A DNA stretch of 50,336 nt from an uncultured Lactobacillus sp. (GTDB taxonomy: Bacteria > Bacillota > Bacilli > Lactobacillales > Lactobacillaceae). The notes below the pieces were generated by a model. It had not been told where the DNA came from, made no database searches, and saw nothing but the letters and a program-made list of their open reading frames with translations. The stretch covers positions 1 to 50,336 of the forward strand of contig CALNAJ010000034.1 of NCBI GenBank assembly GCA_937874695.1. The letters are read 5' to 3'. Positions 31,683 to 40,610 of this stretch are shown one piece after another. The position numbers and the translations under genes were made by a program. How positions within the stretch are numbered: the stretch's first letter is position 1; each line of letters opens with the position of its first letter.

Positions 31683-32225
31683 ATGCCAGTAAAATTTGAA
31701 GCAACGACCATCTGTGCCGTCCGTCATAACGGTCACAACGCCATGGCGGGTGACGGCCAAGTCACGATGGGTGAAAAAGTCATCATGAAGGGAACCGCCC
31801 ACAAGATTCGTCGGATCTACAACAACCAAGTCGTTGTTGGATTCGCCGGTAGTGTCGCCGATGCCTTTAACCTAGAAGAAAAATTCGAAGGCCAACTCAA
31901 CGAATACAGTGGTAACCTGCAACGGGCAGCCGTTGAACTCGCTAAGCAGTGGCGTTCCGATCAAGCTTTGCAAAAGTTGGAAGCCTTACTTATCGTCATG
32001 GACAAGGACGAAATGCTCCTGGTCTCTGGTTCTGGTGAAGTCATTGCCCCCGACGATGACATCTTAGCCATCGGTTCCGGTGGGAACTTCGCCTTAGCCG
32101 CAGCGACGGCTTTACACCACCACGCCAAGGAAATGAGCGCTAAGGAAATTGCCGAAAGCGCCATTCACATCGCTGGTGGTATCGATATCTTTACGAACGA
32201 AAACGTTATTTCTGAAGAACTTTAA
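31683..32225 (+). CDS. hslV: HslV (ClpQ) protease subunit
   Basis: A 180-residue N-terminal-nucleophile peptidase of the HslUV proteasome-like complex. The active threonine should be exposed by removal of a short propeptide in MPVKFEATTICAVRHNGHNA; GDGQVTMGEKVIMKG and the ILAIGSGGNFALAAATALHH block are typical. As in B. subtilis ClpQ there are extra residues before the TTI core. ATG 31683 follows AAGGAGA, 20 bases after xerC. Confidence 0.96.
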   Translation: MPVKFEATTICAVRHNGHNAMAGDGQVTMGEKVIMKGTAHKIRRIYNNQVVVGFAGSVADAFNLEEKFEGQLNEYSGNLQRAAVELAKQWRSDQALQKLEALLIVMDKDEMLLVSGSGEVIAPDDDILAIGSGGNFALAAATALHHHAKEMSAKEIAESAIHIAGGIDIFTNENVISEEL

Positions 32226-32243
32226 TCTGGAGGACTGAGAATA

Positions 32244-33656
32244 GTGGACGCAATTAATAAAACACCTAAAGAGATTGTCGGCTTACTTGACCAATACGTC
32301 ATCGGTCAGGACGAAGCCAAGAAGGCGATTGCCATTGCCTTACGGAACCGTTACCGCCGCATGCAACTCGATGCCGCCATGCAAGAAGAAATTTCACCTA
32401 AGAACATGTTAATGATCGGACCGACCGGTGTCGGGAAAACTGAAATTGCCCGCCGGTTAGCCAAGATCGTGCACGCACCATTCACCAAGGTCGAAGCCAG
32501 CAAGTTTACCGAAGTTGGTTACGTCGGCCGTGACGTGGAATCCATGGTTCGTGACTTGGTTGAAGTCTCCGTTTCTATGGAGAAGCAGGACCAATTCAAG
32601 AATGTCCGTGCCGATGCCACACAGGCTGCCAATAAGCGGTTAGTCAAGCTGTTGGCTCCAGCCAAGAAGAAAGAAAACAAGAACAACAATGACTTCTCAA
32701 ACATGATGAATATGTTCTCCCAGATGCAAAACGGCCAAATGCCAACGGCGCCTAGCGAACAAGAAGAAGTTACCGATGAGATCCGTAACGAACGGTTGTC
32801 CTTAACGGAACAGCTCAACAAGGGCCTACTCGAAAACCATTCTGTTGAATTGGAAATGGACGATCCGCAACAAGCCAGTGCTACTGACAACAACATGTTG
32901 GGTCAAATGGGTATCGATTTGAACGATACCTTGGGTTCCATCATGCCTAAGAAGCGAATCAAGCGGACGGTCACGGTCGCCGAAGCTCGCGAAATCTTGG
33001 TCAGCGAAGAATCAGAAAAACTGGTCAACAACGCCGACATCAACCACGATGCCATCAAGCGGGCCGAAAACACCGGGATCATCTTCCTCGATGAAATCGA
33101 CAAGATTACCAAGGGCAGCGGCCAAAACAGTGGCGACGTTTCCCGTGAAGGGGTCCAACGCGACATCTTGCCAATCGTTGAAGGGACGCAGGTTAAGACG
33201 AAGTATGGGACCATCGATACCGATCACATTCTCTTCATCGCAGCCGGTGCCTTTGCCGAATCCAAGCCTAGCGATTTGATTGCTGAACTGCAGGGACGTT
33301 TCCCAATTCGGGTAGAATTAAATGACCTCAGCAAACAGGACTTTGTCCGGATCTTGACTGAGCCAAACAACGCCCTGATCAAGCAATACATCGCCTTGAT
33401 TGGGACCGACAACGTCAAGGTGACCTTCACCATGGAAGCCATCGAACGCATTGCCGAGTTGGCCTTTGAGCTGAACCATGAGAACCAAAATATTGGGGCT
33501 CGTCGGTTACAGACTGTTCTCGAAAAGCTTCTGGAAGATCTGCTGTACGAAGGACCTGACATGGGGACCGGTGATGTCACGATTACCGAAAGTTACGTTA
33601 ACGATAAGATCGGCGACATCGTTCAGAACAAGGATTTATCACGGTACATCCTATAA
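32244..33656 (+). CDS. hslU: HslU (ClpY) ATPase subunit
   Basis: A 470-residue AAA+ unfoldase that feeds HslV. Walker A is GPTGVGKTE, the pore loop region GYVGRDVES, Walker B IIFLDEIDKI, and the C-terminal tail NKDLSRYIL that docks into HslV is intact. The variable I-domain (about 110-250) is rich in N, M and Q. The start is GTG 32244 with CTGGAGG upstream. A terminator at 33668-33695 ends the operon; the codY gene that follows in B. subtilis is not here. Confidence 0.96.
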   Translation: MDAINKTPKEIVGLLDQYVIGQDEAKKAIAIALRNRYRRMQLDAAMQEEISPKNMLMIGPTGVGKTEIARRLAKIVHAPFTKVEASKFTEVGYVGRDVESMVRDLVEVSVSMEKQDQFKNVRADATQAANKRLVKLLAPAKKKENKNNNDFSNMMNMFSQMQNGQMPTAPSEQEEVTDEIRNERLSLTEQLNKGLLENHSVELEMDDPQQASATDNNMLGQMGIDLNDTLGSIMPKKRIKRTVTVAEAREILVSEESEKLVNNADINHDAIKRAENTGIIFLDEIDKITKGSGQNSGDVSREGVQRDILPIVEGTQVKTKYGTIDTDHILFIAAGAFAESKPSDLIAELQGRFPIRVELNDLSKQDFVRILTEPNNALIKQYIALIGTDNVKVTFTMEAIERIAELAFELNHENQNIGARRLQTVLEKLLEDLLYEGPDMGTGDVTITESYVNDKIGDIVQNKDLSRYIL

Positions 33657-33667
33657 ACGTATGTGGG

Positions 33668-33695
33668 GGCCAGGACGGTTGTCTTGGCTCTTTTG
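33668..33695 (+). terminator. Terminator of xerC-hslV-hslU
   Basis: GCCAGGAC (33669-33676) and GTCTTGGC (33681-33688) form a stem with GGTT loop and one wobble, then TCTTTT. Confidence 0.75.
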
Positions 33696-33746
33696 CGTTG
33701 CGTAAGGTATGATAAGAAGTAACAGATTAATGTGGGAGGAATTGCG

Positions 33747-34622
33747 ATGATCACGTTGAAGAATGACTATCTGACGGTGAAAATCAATCCGTTAGGTGCC
33801 GAATTAACCAGTGTTAAAGATAATGAGAGTGGCTTGGAATACATGTGGCAGGCCGATAAAGCTTATTGGGGCCGCCACGCACCGATTCTCTTTCCCATCG
33901 TTGGTCGGTTACAGGACAACCAGTACCAACTGAACGGTGAGACGTACCACATGACCCAGCACGGCTTCGCACGCGACCGTGAATTTACGGTCATCGATCA
34001 GACCGATACTCAGGTCAGTCTCGAATTAGCAGCCGATGATGAGACCAAGGCCTTGTACCCGCAAGACTTCATCTTGACGCTGTCCTATGAACTGGTCGAT
34101 CACCAGGTCAAGGTCAATGCGACGGTGACGAATCCAAGTGATGAGACCATGGCCTTCTCATTCGGCGCCCATCCTGGGTTCAACGTACCCTTTGGTGGTG
34201 CATTAGCCGACTTTACCGATTACAACGTGACCGTTTCGCCCAAGCGGACCTATCAACGTGTCCCATTGGTCGGGCCATACAGTGATACGAAGCATGCTGT
34301 ACCGCTCGACTTGCACCAGCCGCTGTCGTTAAAGCACGACTTATTCGACCATGACGCGCAGGTGCTGACGCTCGACAACCATGAGACCACGGTCATGCTC
34401 AGCACGCCCTCAGACGACCACGGTATCGCCTTAACGGTCGCCGCCCCATATCTGGGTATCTGGTCACCGTATCCTAAGCAAGCGCCGTTCGTGTGCTTAG
34501 AACCATGGTGGGGCCTAGCAGATGACGTCCAAGCCACGGGTGACCTGAGTACAAAGGTTGCGATTCAGAAGTTGGCTGATAAGGATTCCTTTAAGGCTAG
34601 CTATCAGGTTACTTACTTCTAG
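33747..34622 (+). CDS. Aldose 1-epimerase family protein (LacX-like)
   Basis: A 291-residue galactose-mutarotase-fold protein. It begins MITLKNDYLTVKINPLGAEL and has YWGRHAPILFPIVGRL, HGFARDREF and FSFGAHPGFNVPF, motifs of the LacX branch of aldose 1-epimerases. The family interconverts sugar anomers; the natural sugar of LacX-like members is unclear. ATG 33747 follows GGGAGG. A possible promoter is TTGGCT-N18-TATGAT ending near 33714. It stands alone between hslU and plsY. Confidence 0.88.
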   Translation: MITLKNDYLTVKINPLGAELTSVKDNESGLEYMWQADKAYWGRHAPILFPIVGRLQDNQYQLNGETYHMTQHGFARDREFTVIDQTDTQVSLELAADDETKALYPQDFILTLSYELVDHQVKVNATVTNPSDETMAFSFGAHPGFNVPFGGALADFTDYNVTVSPKRTYQRVPLVGPYSDTKHAVPLDLHQPLSLKHDLFDHDAQVLTLDNHETTVMLSTPSDDHGIALTVAAPYLGIWSPYPKQAPFVCLEPWWGLADDVQATGDLSTKVAIQKLADKDSFKASYQVTYF

Positions 34623-34824
34623 ACAGCCTAAAACAGTCGACTATGGATGCCCGAAAATTGTCTTAAATCGTTAACCCTATCAGCTGACTAATTTTCACTC
34701 ACGATAATTCGTTGCGATATTGGCGGACATACTTTTACTGAATCCACTAAGACATTATTGAGTGGGTAGACTTGTTACGACTGAAGTTGTGGCAACATGT
34801 TGTCTTAGCCGGAGGAGGTCAGAG

Positions 34825-34893
34825 ATGGAGGTAGCTGTGACGGCATTGTTAGACCGGCGAATTTTCCGGCCTTACAACGCGGGACGCGTTTGA
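34825..34893 (+). CDS. Possible 22-residue ORF in the structured intergenic element
   Basis: Reads MEVAVTALLDRRIFRPYNAG then RV and stop. It has an excellent ribosome site (GGAGGAGG, 6 bases before ATG), but no downstream gene on this strand and no known family. It could be a leader peptide, a small protein or chance coding within a repeat. Confidence 0.25.
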   Translation: MEVAVTALLDRRIFRPYNAGRV

Positions 34894-34924
34894 AACCTCG
34901 CATGAGCCTCGCGAGGTTTCAAAC
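34888..34924. repeat. Perfect 14-bp inverted repeat
   Basis: GTTTGAAACCTCGC (34888-34901) and GCGAGGTTTCAAAC (34911-34924) around a 9-nt loop. It is followed by GAGC rather than T residues, so it is not a standard terminator. Confidence 0.8.
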
Positions 34925-35027
34925 CGAGCTGGAGGACCGTTTCTTAGGCCGCAAGCGGTCCCCACAGCAGGCGGAATTGCTGGCTGCCGCAGGCGATAAC
35001 GTGTAGCCATAACTTTCAAGCCATAAG

Positions 35028-35064
35028 AAAAAGGCTCCCAGCGACGTTTGTCGTTGAGAGCCTT
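35028..35064 (-). terminator. Terminator of plsY
   Basis: On the minus strand AAGGCTCTCAACGAC pairs with GTCGCTGGGAGCCTT across a short loop and is followed by TTTT. Confidence 0.8.
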
Positions 35065-35071
35065 CAGTATC

Positions 35072-35695
35072 CTATTTAGCGTGATGCTTCTGGTAACCAT
35101 GACCGAATGGCACCATTGATTCCGTCCCATTCTTGATCCGGGTAATGTTGGTCCTGTGACGGTAGAAGACGAATACCGTCAGGATGAAGGCAATACCGGT
35201 CAGGTACCAGTCATGAAAGCCTAACGAGATCAAAACAATCAACGAAAAGGCAACCATGCTGGCTAGACTGACCATACTGGTCCAGTAGATTAGGCTGACC
35301 CATAGTCCAGCCGCAATCACAAACATCAACGGGTTGTATGCTAGAAGCATCCCCGCTGAGGTCGCGACCGCCTTGCCACCTTTGAAGTGGTCAAAGACGG
35401 ATACCGTGTGACCCAGAACCGCAAACAGCCCGAATAAGAGGGGTGTCGCGGTACCAAAGATCGTAGTCACATGTCCCCAAGTAGGGAGTAACGTAGCCAC
35501 CGTTCCTTTCGCAATATCAAGGACCATCACGACCGTTCCGGCATACGGCCCGAGAACTCGGTAGGTATTGGTTGTCCCAATATTACCGGAACCGGACTGA
35601 CGAATGTCGGTATGGAAGAAGGCCTTACCCACCCAGACACCATTTGGAATGGCTCCTAGGAGGTAGGCCACAATGAGTAACCCAATTAATTTCAC
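35072..35695 (-). CDS. plsY: Glycerol-3-phosphate acyltransferase PlsY
   Basis: A 207-residue membrane acyltransferase that transfers acyl from acyl-phosphate to glycerol 3-phosphate, the first step of phospholipid synthesis in most Gram-positives. The three family motifs are seen: SGSGNIGTTNTYR, GHTVSVFDHFKGGKAVATSAG and the C-terminal HRTNITRIKNGTE. Five hydrophobic helices are evident. The start is GTG 35695 with GGAGGA upstream. Its 5' UTR contains a perfect GC-rich hairpin (35721-35751). It is divergent from parE. Confidence 0.95.
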   Translation of the reverse strand: MKLIGLLIVAYLLGAIPNGVWVGKAFFHTDIRQSGSGNIGTTNTYRVLGPYAGTVVMVLDIAKGTVATLLPTWGHVTTIFGTATPLLFGLFAVLGHTVSVFDHFKGGKAVATSAGMLLAYNPLMFVIAAGLWVSLIYWTSMVSLASMVAFSLIVLISLGFHDWYLTGIAFILTVFVFYRHRTNITRIKNGTESMVPFGHGYQKHHAK

Positions 35696-35720
35696 GCGTA
35701 ATTCCTCCGCTCTTTCTCCC

Positions 35721-35751
35721 GACGGCCGCCATCGCTGGGGTGGCGGCCGTC
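35721..35751 (-). promoter_or_regulatory. GC-rich hairpin in the plsY leader
   Basis: GACGGCCGCCA and TGGCGGCCGTC form a perfect 11-bp stem with a 9-nt loop, ending about 13 bases before the GGAGG site. It might affect translation or mRNA stability. Confidence 0.55.
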
Positions 35752-35769
35752 ACTAATAAGCTGCTCTAT

Positions 35770-35798
35770 ATTTTAGCATGTTTTACGCGTTACGCCAA
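35770..35798 (-). promoter_or_regulatory. Promoter of plsY
   Basis: On the minus strand TTGGCG (complement of 35793-35798), 17-nt spacer, TAAAAT (complement of 35770-35775) preceded by TGC. Confidence 0.65.
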
Positions 35799-35888
35799 TT
35801 ATATCAGGAAACCTAGCCAGCTTTTAGTTTCCTGTGGTATGATAATGTGGTTACTGAAAACCCACCCCGTGCGATTTGTACGATTCAT

Positions 35889-35917
35889 TTGAACATACGT
35901 TCGCATTGAGGTAAACT
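35889..35917 (+). promoter_or_regulatory. Promoter of parE-parC
   Basis: TTGAAC (35889-35894), 17-nt spacer, TAAACT (35912-35917). The -35 is overlapped by the LexA-type box. Confidence 0.65.
35891..35902. promoter_or_regulatory. LexA (DinR) box at the parE promoter
   Basis: GAACATACGTTC fits the Gram-positive SOS consensus GAAC-RNRY-GTTC exactly and overlaps the -35. parEC belongs to the B. subtilis LexA regulon as I recall it. Confidence 0.65.
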
Positions 35918-35971
35918 AAAGGGTATCGTAAAAGCAATTTTAAATCTAGTAAAAGTAAAGGGGATTTACGC

Positions 35972-37948
35972 ATGGCGAAAGCAAAACCTAAATATGACGA
36001 TTCCTCCATCCAAGTCTTGGAGGGATTGGAAGCTGTCCGTAAACGTCCTGGTATGTATATCGGCTCCACTGACGGCCGGGGGCTCCACCACCTGGTCTAC
36101 GAAATTGTCGATAACGCCGTTGATGAAGCTCTGGCCGGATACGGTAAGGAAATCAACGTTACCATCCACCAGGACAATAGTATTACCGTCGTCGATCATG
36201 GTCGGGGTATGCCCGTGGGCATGCACGCGTCCGGTATTCCGACACCCGAAGTTATTTTAACGGTGCTCCATGCCGGGGGTAAATTCGGTCAAGGTGGTTA
36301 CAAGACCTCTGGTGGGCTCCACGGGGTGGGGGCTTCCGTGGTCAACGCGCTCTCCAGTTCGCTGACCGTAACCATTGTGCGTGACGGCGTTCGGTACCAG
36401 GAAAAATTTGCCAAGGGGGGCCATCCCCAAGGCACCCTGGAAAAGAAGGGCAATACGCGCGCCCATAACGGGACCACACTGACCTTTAAGCCAGATAGTG
36501 AAATCTTCACGACGACCGTCTATAATTTTAATACGCTCTCAGAACGGCTCCGTGAATCGGCATTCCTGCTCAAGGGTGTCAAGATTACGCTGACCGACGA
36601 ACGTGAAGGCCAAGAAAAGGCTGAGGAGTATCATTTCGAGGACGGTATCAAGGAGTTCGTTAGCTACCTTAACGAAGATAAGGATACCCTCGGAGACGTG
36701 ATGTACTTTGATGGCAAGAAGGACGGTATCGAGGTCGAGGTCGCTGCCCAATACAACGACGGCTATACCGAAAACCTTCTGTCCTTCGTTAACAATGTAC
36801 GGACCAAAGATGGGGGCACCCATGAAGTGGGTATGCGTAGTGGGTGGACCAAGGCCTTCAACGAATACGCACGCAAGGTCGGCCTCCTCAAGGATCGCGA
36901 CAAGAACCTTGAAGGAACCGATGTACGTGAAGGGCTGTCTGCGGTCATTTCACTGCGAATTCCCGAAAACCTGTTGCAATTCGAAGGACAGACGAAGGAA
37001 AAGCTGGGAACACCGGAAGCACGAGCGACGGTTGACAGCATTATCAGCGAACAGATGGGTTACTATCTGATGGAAAACGGGGACTTTGGGAAGATGTTGA
37101 TTCGGAAATCGACCCAGGCTCGTCAAGCGCGTGAAGCAGCCCGGAAGGCTCGTGACGAAAGTCGAAATGGCAAGCGTCATAAGAAACATGAACGTCTGCT
37201 TTCCGGTAAGCTAACGCCCGCCCAATCCAAGAATTCCGCCAAGAACGAACTGTTCTTAGTCGAAGGGGATTCCGCCGGGGGTTCCGCTAAGCAAGGTCGT
37301 AACCGAAAGTTCCAAGCCATCTTGCCATTACGGGGGAAAGTGTTGAATACGGAACGGGCCAAGCTACCTGATATTATGAAAAATGAAGAAATCAGCACGA
37401 TGATCTACACGATCGGTGCTGGTGTTGGTGCCGAGTTTAATATTGCCGACGCTAACTACGATAAGATTATTATCATGACCGATGCCGATGACGATGGGGC
37501 CCACATTCAGATCCTGTTGTTAACCTTCTTCTACAAGTACATGCGGCCTATGATCGATGCCGGTCGGGTCTACATTGCCCTGCCACCACTGTATCGCATC
37601 AAGACGACCGGTAAGAAGTCGACCATCGAATACGCCTGGACGAACGATGAACTCGATCAGAAGACCAAGCAGATTAAAAATCACGGCTACAACCTGCAAC
37701 GATTCAAGGGGCTGGGCGAAATGGACGCTGAACAACTGTGGGATACCACGATGGATCCCGAGAAGCGGACGCTGATTCGGGTCCAAATCGATGACGCAGC
37801 CTTAGCCGAACGCCGAGTCACAACGTTAATGGGTGACAAGGTTGAACCTCGCCGGAAGTGGATTGAAAGCAACGTTCAATTTACGCTGGAGGATGATAAC
37901 ACCAGTCTGCTGGAATCTGCGGAACCGACAGAGTCAACGGATAAATAA
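35972..37948 (+). CDS. parE: DNA topoisomerase IV subunit B
   Basis: A 658-residue ATPase subunit of topoisomerase IV, which unlinks replicated chromosomes. The GHKL ATPase shows IVDNAVDEALAGYG and the GGLHGVGASVVNAL loop; the TOPRIM domain shows LVEGDSAGGSAKQGRNRKF, LPLRGKVLN and DADDDGAHI. Length and the ending without a GyrB-type insertion support ParE. ATG 35972 follows AAAGGGGA. parC starts 23 bases after its stop. Confidence 0.96.
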   Translation: MAKAKPKYDDSSIQVLEGLEAVRKRPGMYIGSTDGRGLHHLVYEIVDNAVDEALAGYGKEINVTIHQDNSITVVDHGRGMPVGMHASGIPTPEVILTVLHAGGKFGQGGYKTSGGLHGVGASVVNALSSSLTVTIVRDGVRYQEKFAKGGHPQGTLEKKGNTRAHNGTTLTFKPDSEIFTTTVYNFNTLSERLRESAFLLKGVKITLTDEREGQEKAEEYHFEDGIKEFVSYLNEDKDTLGDVMYFDGKKDGIEVEVAAQYNDGYTENLLSFVNNVRTKDGGTHEVGMRSGWTKAFNEYARKVGLLKDRDKNLEGTDVREGLSAVISLRIPENLLQFEGQTKEKLGTPEARATVDSIISEQMGYYLMENGDFGKMLIRKSTQARQAREAARKARDESRNGKRHKKHERLLSGKLTPAQSKNSAKNELFLVEGDSAGGSAKQGRNRKFQAILPLRGKVLNTERAKLPDIMKNEEISTMIYTIGAGVGAEFNIADANYDKIIIMTDADDDGAHIQILLLTFFYKYMRPMIDAGRVYIALPPLYRIKTTGKKSTIEYAWTNDELDQKTKQIKNHGYNLQRFKGLGEMDAEQLWDTTMDPEKRTLIRVQIDDAALAERRVTTLMGDKVEPRRKWIESNVQFTLEDDNTSLLESAEPTESTDK

Positions 37949-37971
37949 CCGGTGAAAGGAGCACAACTTTC

Positions 37972-40419
37972 GTGAGTGAAGGACAAAACATTCAAGAATT
38001 AACTTTGGAAGAAGTGATGGGTGACCGGTTCGGCCGGTATTCCAAGTCCATCATTCAAGAACGGGCATTGCCAGATATTCGTGATGGTCTCAAGCCCGTT
38101 CAACGGCGAATTTTATTTGCCATGAACAAGGATGGTAACACCTATGACAAAGGCTTCCGGAAGTCTGCCAAGTCGGTCGGAAACGTCATGGGTAATTTTC
38201 ACCCCCATGGTGATAGCTCAATTTACGAAGCGTTAACGCGGATGAGCCAGGACTGGAAGGTCCGCGAACCCCTCGTTGAAATGCACGGGAATAACGGGTC
38301 GATGGATGGTGATCCGGCCGCTGCCATGCGGTATACCGAAGCTCGGCTGAGCAAATTAGCTGGTGAAATGCTACGGGACATTGATAAAGAAACCGTTGAA
38401 ATGGTGCTTAATTTCGATGATACCGAATACGAACCGACCGTCTTACCCGCCCGTTTCCCTAATTTACTGGTCAACGGGTCAACCGGGATCTCTGCCGGTT
38501 ATGCCACGGATATTCCACCGCATAACTTGGGTGAAGTCGTGGATGCTCTGGTCTACCTGTTAAGTCATCCTAAGGCGACGTTGGAAGAACTGATGTCGTT
38601 TGTTCAGGGACCAGACTTTCCTACTGGTGGGATCATTCAAGGTAAGGACGGTATCGTTAAGGCCTATGAGACCGGTCGTGGGCGCGTTGTCGTCCGCTCT
38701 AAGACGTCCATCGAACCTTTACGTGGGAACAAGAGTCAGATCATTGTGACCGAAATTCCTTACGAAGTGAACAAGGCCCAACTGGTCAAAAAAATCGATG
38801 AAATCCGCCTCAACAAAAAGGTCGAAGGCCTCGCAGAAGTTCGAGACGAAACCGACCGGGACGGGTTACGAATTGCCATTGAACTGAAGCGTGACGCCGA
38901 TGCCCAAGGGGTTCTGAACTACTTATTTAAAAATACAGAATTACAAATTACCTACAACTTCAACATGGTTGCAATCAATCACATGCGGCCAGAACACGTG
39001 GGTCTCAAGACGATTCTGACGGCCTACTTGGAACATCAACGCGACGTGATTACGAAGCGGACTAAGTACGAGCTGCAGAAGGCCTTGGATCGGCAGCACA
39101 TCGTTACCGGGCTGATCAAAGCGCTGTCCATTCTGGATCAAGTCATCGCGACCATCCGGGCCAGCAAGGACCGACGTGACGCGCGTGACAACCTGGTCAG
39201 TGCCTACGACTTTTCCGAAAAGCAAGCGGACGCCATCGTGGCGTTGCAACTGTATCGGTTGACCAACACCGATGTGACCCAGCTTCAGGCTGAATCGGAT
39301 AAATTATCCGCAGCCATTGAACAAGATCACAAGATTTTGGCCGAACCTAAGACCCTTAACGCGGTTTTGCGTAAAGAGTTGAAGGACGTTGCCAAGAACT
39401 ATCGGAACCCGCGTCGGACCGAGATTCAGGATAAGATCGAAGACCTGAAGATCAAGACGACGGTAACGGTCGCCGATGAAGATGTCGTTGTATTAGTTAG
39501 TCATGACGGTTACCTGAAGCGTTCCGGTGTTCGTTCCTACACGGCTTCGGACCCCGAGGACAACGGACTGAAGGATGAGGATTACCCCATCTTCAAGGAA
39601 AAGCTCAGCACGTTAGATCACCTCATGATGTTTACCAGCAAAGGTAATTTGATTTACCGACCCGTCCACGAGATCAGCGATGTGAAGTGGAAAGAAACTG
39701 GTGAGCATATTTCACAGACAATCGGTTTAGCCAGCGATGAAGAAATTGTCGCCACCTTTGCCTTTAAGACGCTGAAAGAACCGGGACGTTTCTTAATTGC
39801 GACGAGCGATGGTTACATCAAGCAGACGGCCTTCAGTGACCTGACGCCTGGTCGAACCTACAAGAGTCGCGCTGCCGTTTACGAGAAGCTCAAGCACGAT
39901 GATGCGCGGGTCGTCCAAGTGAAGTACCTGACGGAACCCATTGATACGGGAATCCTGTTGGTTTCTAAGAATGGTTATGCACTTCGTTATGCCGTTGATG
40001 AAGTTTCAATCAATGGTGCTCGGACCACTGGGGTTCGGGCCATGGATCTGCGTGACGATGATGAGGTTGTTAACCTGGCCTTGGTTGCCGATAACGATAC
40101 AATTGCGTTGATTACCCAGCGTGGGGGCTTCAAGCGCCTCGCGATGAAGGAAATCTCCGTGACGAGTCGGGCCCGCCGTGGGGTCATCGTGCTCCGTGAG
40201 TTGAAGCGTGATCCGCACAGGGTCGTCGACTTCATGACGATTCCGGCCGGCAACCCACCGTTGGAAATCAGGACTAGTCGTGAACGTACCCACGATGTCT
40301 TACCAATGGAACATCCACTGAGTGGCCGCTATTCCAACGGGTCATTCGTGGTCGACACCGACGTGGAAGGGACACCAGTCTCACTGCGCGTTAAGCCGGC
40401 TGAATTGGTGCTGGACTAA
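37972..40419 (+). CDS. parC: DNA topoisomerase IV subunit A
   Basis: An 815-residue cleavage/rejoining subunit. The active tyrosine is Tyr121 in AAAMRYTEARLSKLA. The quinolone-determining region HPHGDSSIYEAL has Ser82 and Glu86, the wild-type residues at the positions mutated in resistant strains. The C-terminal beta-pinwheel has blades such as DGYLKRSGVRSY, DGYIKQTAF and RGGFKRLAMKEI. The start is GTG 37972 with AAAGGAG upstream. No clear terminator follows in the 190 bases before the LysR gene. Confidence 0.96.
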   Translation: MSEGQNIQELTLEEVMGDRFGRYSKSIIQERALPDIRDGLKPVQRRILFAMNKDGNTYDKGFRKSAKSVGNVMGNFHPHGDSSIYEALTRMSQDWKVREPLVEMHGNNGSMDGDPAAAMRYTEARLSKLAGEMLRDIDKETVEMVLNFDDTEYEPTVLPARFPNLLVNGSTGISAGYATDIPPHNLGEVVDALVYLLSHPKATLEELMSFVQGPDFPTGGIIQGKDGIVKAYETGRGRVVVRSKTSIEPLRGNKSQIIVTEIPYEVNKAQLVKKIDEIRLNKKVEGLAEVRDETDRDGLRIAIELKRDADAQGVLNYLFKNTELQITYNFNMVAINHMRPEHVGLKTILTAYLEHQRDVITKRTKYELQKALDRQHIVTGLIKALSILDQVIATIRASKDRRDARDNLVSAYDFSEKQADAIVALQLYRLTNTDVTQLQAESDKLSAAIEQDHKILAEPKTLNAVLRKELKDVAKNYRNPRRTEIQDKIEDLKIKTTVTVADEDVVVLVSHDGYLKRSGVRSYTASDPEDNGLKDEDYPIFKEKLSTLDHLMMFTSKGNLIYRPVHEISDVKWKETGEHISQTIGLASDEEIVATFAFKTLKEPGRFLIATSDGYIKQTAFSDLTPGRTYKSRAAVYEKLKHDDARVVQVKYLTEPIDTGILLVSKNGYALRYAVDEVSINGARTTGVRAMDLRDDDEVVNLALVADNDTIALITQRGGFKRLAMKEISVTSRARRGVIVLRELKRDPHRVVDFMTIPAGNPPLEIRTSRERTHDVLPMEHPLSGRYSNGSFVVDTDVEGTPVSLRVKPAELVLD

Positions 40420-40503
40420 CAGCACGCTTACCAGACGATTCGCATTTTTGATGGCGTTTAAGTAACCTCGAGCGGCTGTGAGGGGATTTGCAAGCGGTAA
40501 TCG

Positions 40504-40532
40504 TTGCGCTTTCATCCAAAACAGCCTATTAT
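40504..40532 (+). promoter_or_regulatory. Promoter of the LysR-type gene
   Basis: TTGCGC (40504-40509), 17-nt spacer, TATTAT (40527-40532). Confidence 0.6.
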
Positions 40533-40538
40533 AGAGAT

Positions 40539-40553
40539 TAATAGTTACTATTA
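40539..40553. promoter_or_regulatory. Palindrome downstream of the LysR promoter
   Basis: TAATAGT, one T, ACTATTA: a perfect 15-bp palindrome just past the -10. AGCCTA (40523-40528) and TAGGCT (40552-40557) pair outside it. A likely autoregulatory site. Confidence 0.5.
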
Positions 40554-40610
40554 GGCTGACGTAGTGTCGGCTAGACGGTTCGTCACGCCAGTCATAAGGA
40601 GTAAACGCGG

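Larger units (their letters stand above)
34623..35027. other. 405-base intergenic region with a structured element
   Basis: The first 185 bases show nothing recognisable. From 34811 there is a strong GGAGGAGG, then ATG 34825 opening a 22-codon ORF that stops at 34893 inside a perfect 14-bp inverted repeat (34888-34924). GGACCG/CGGTCC arms follow (34933-34961). The plsY terminator lies at the right edge. Confidence 0.6.
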
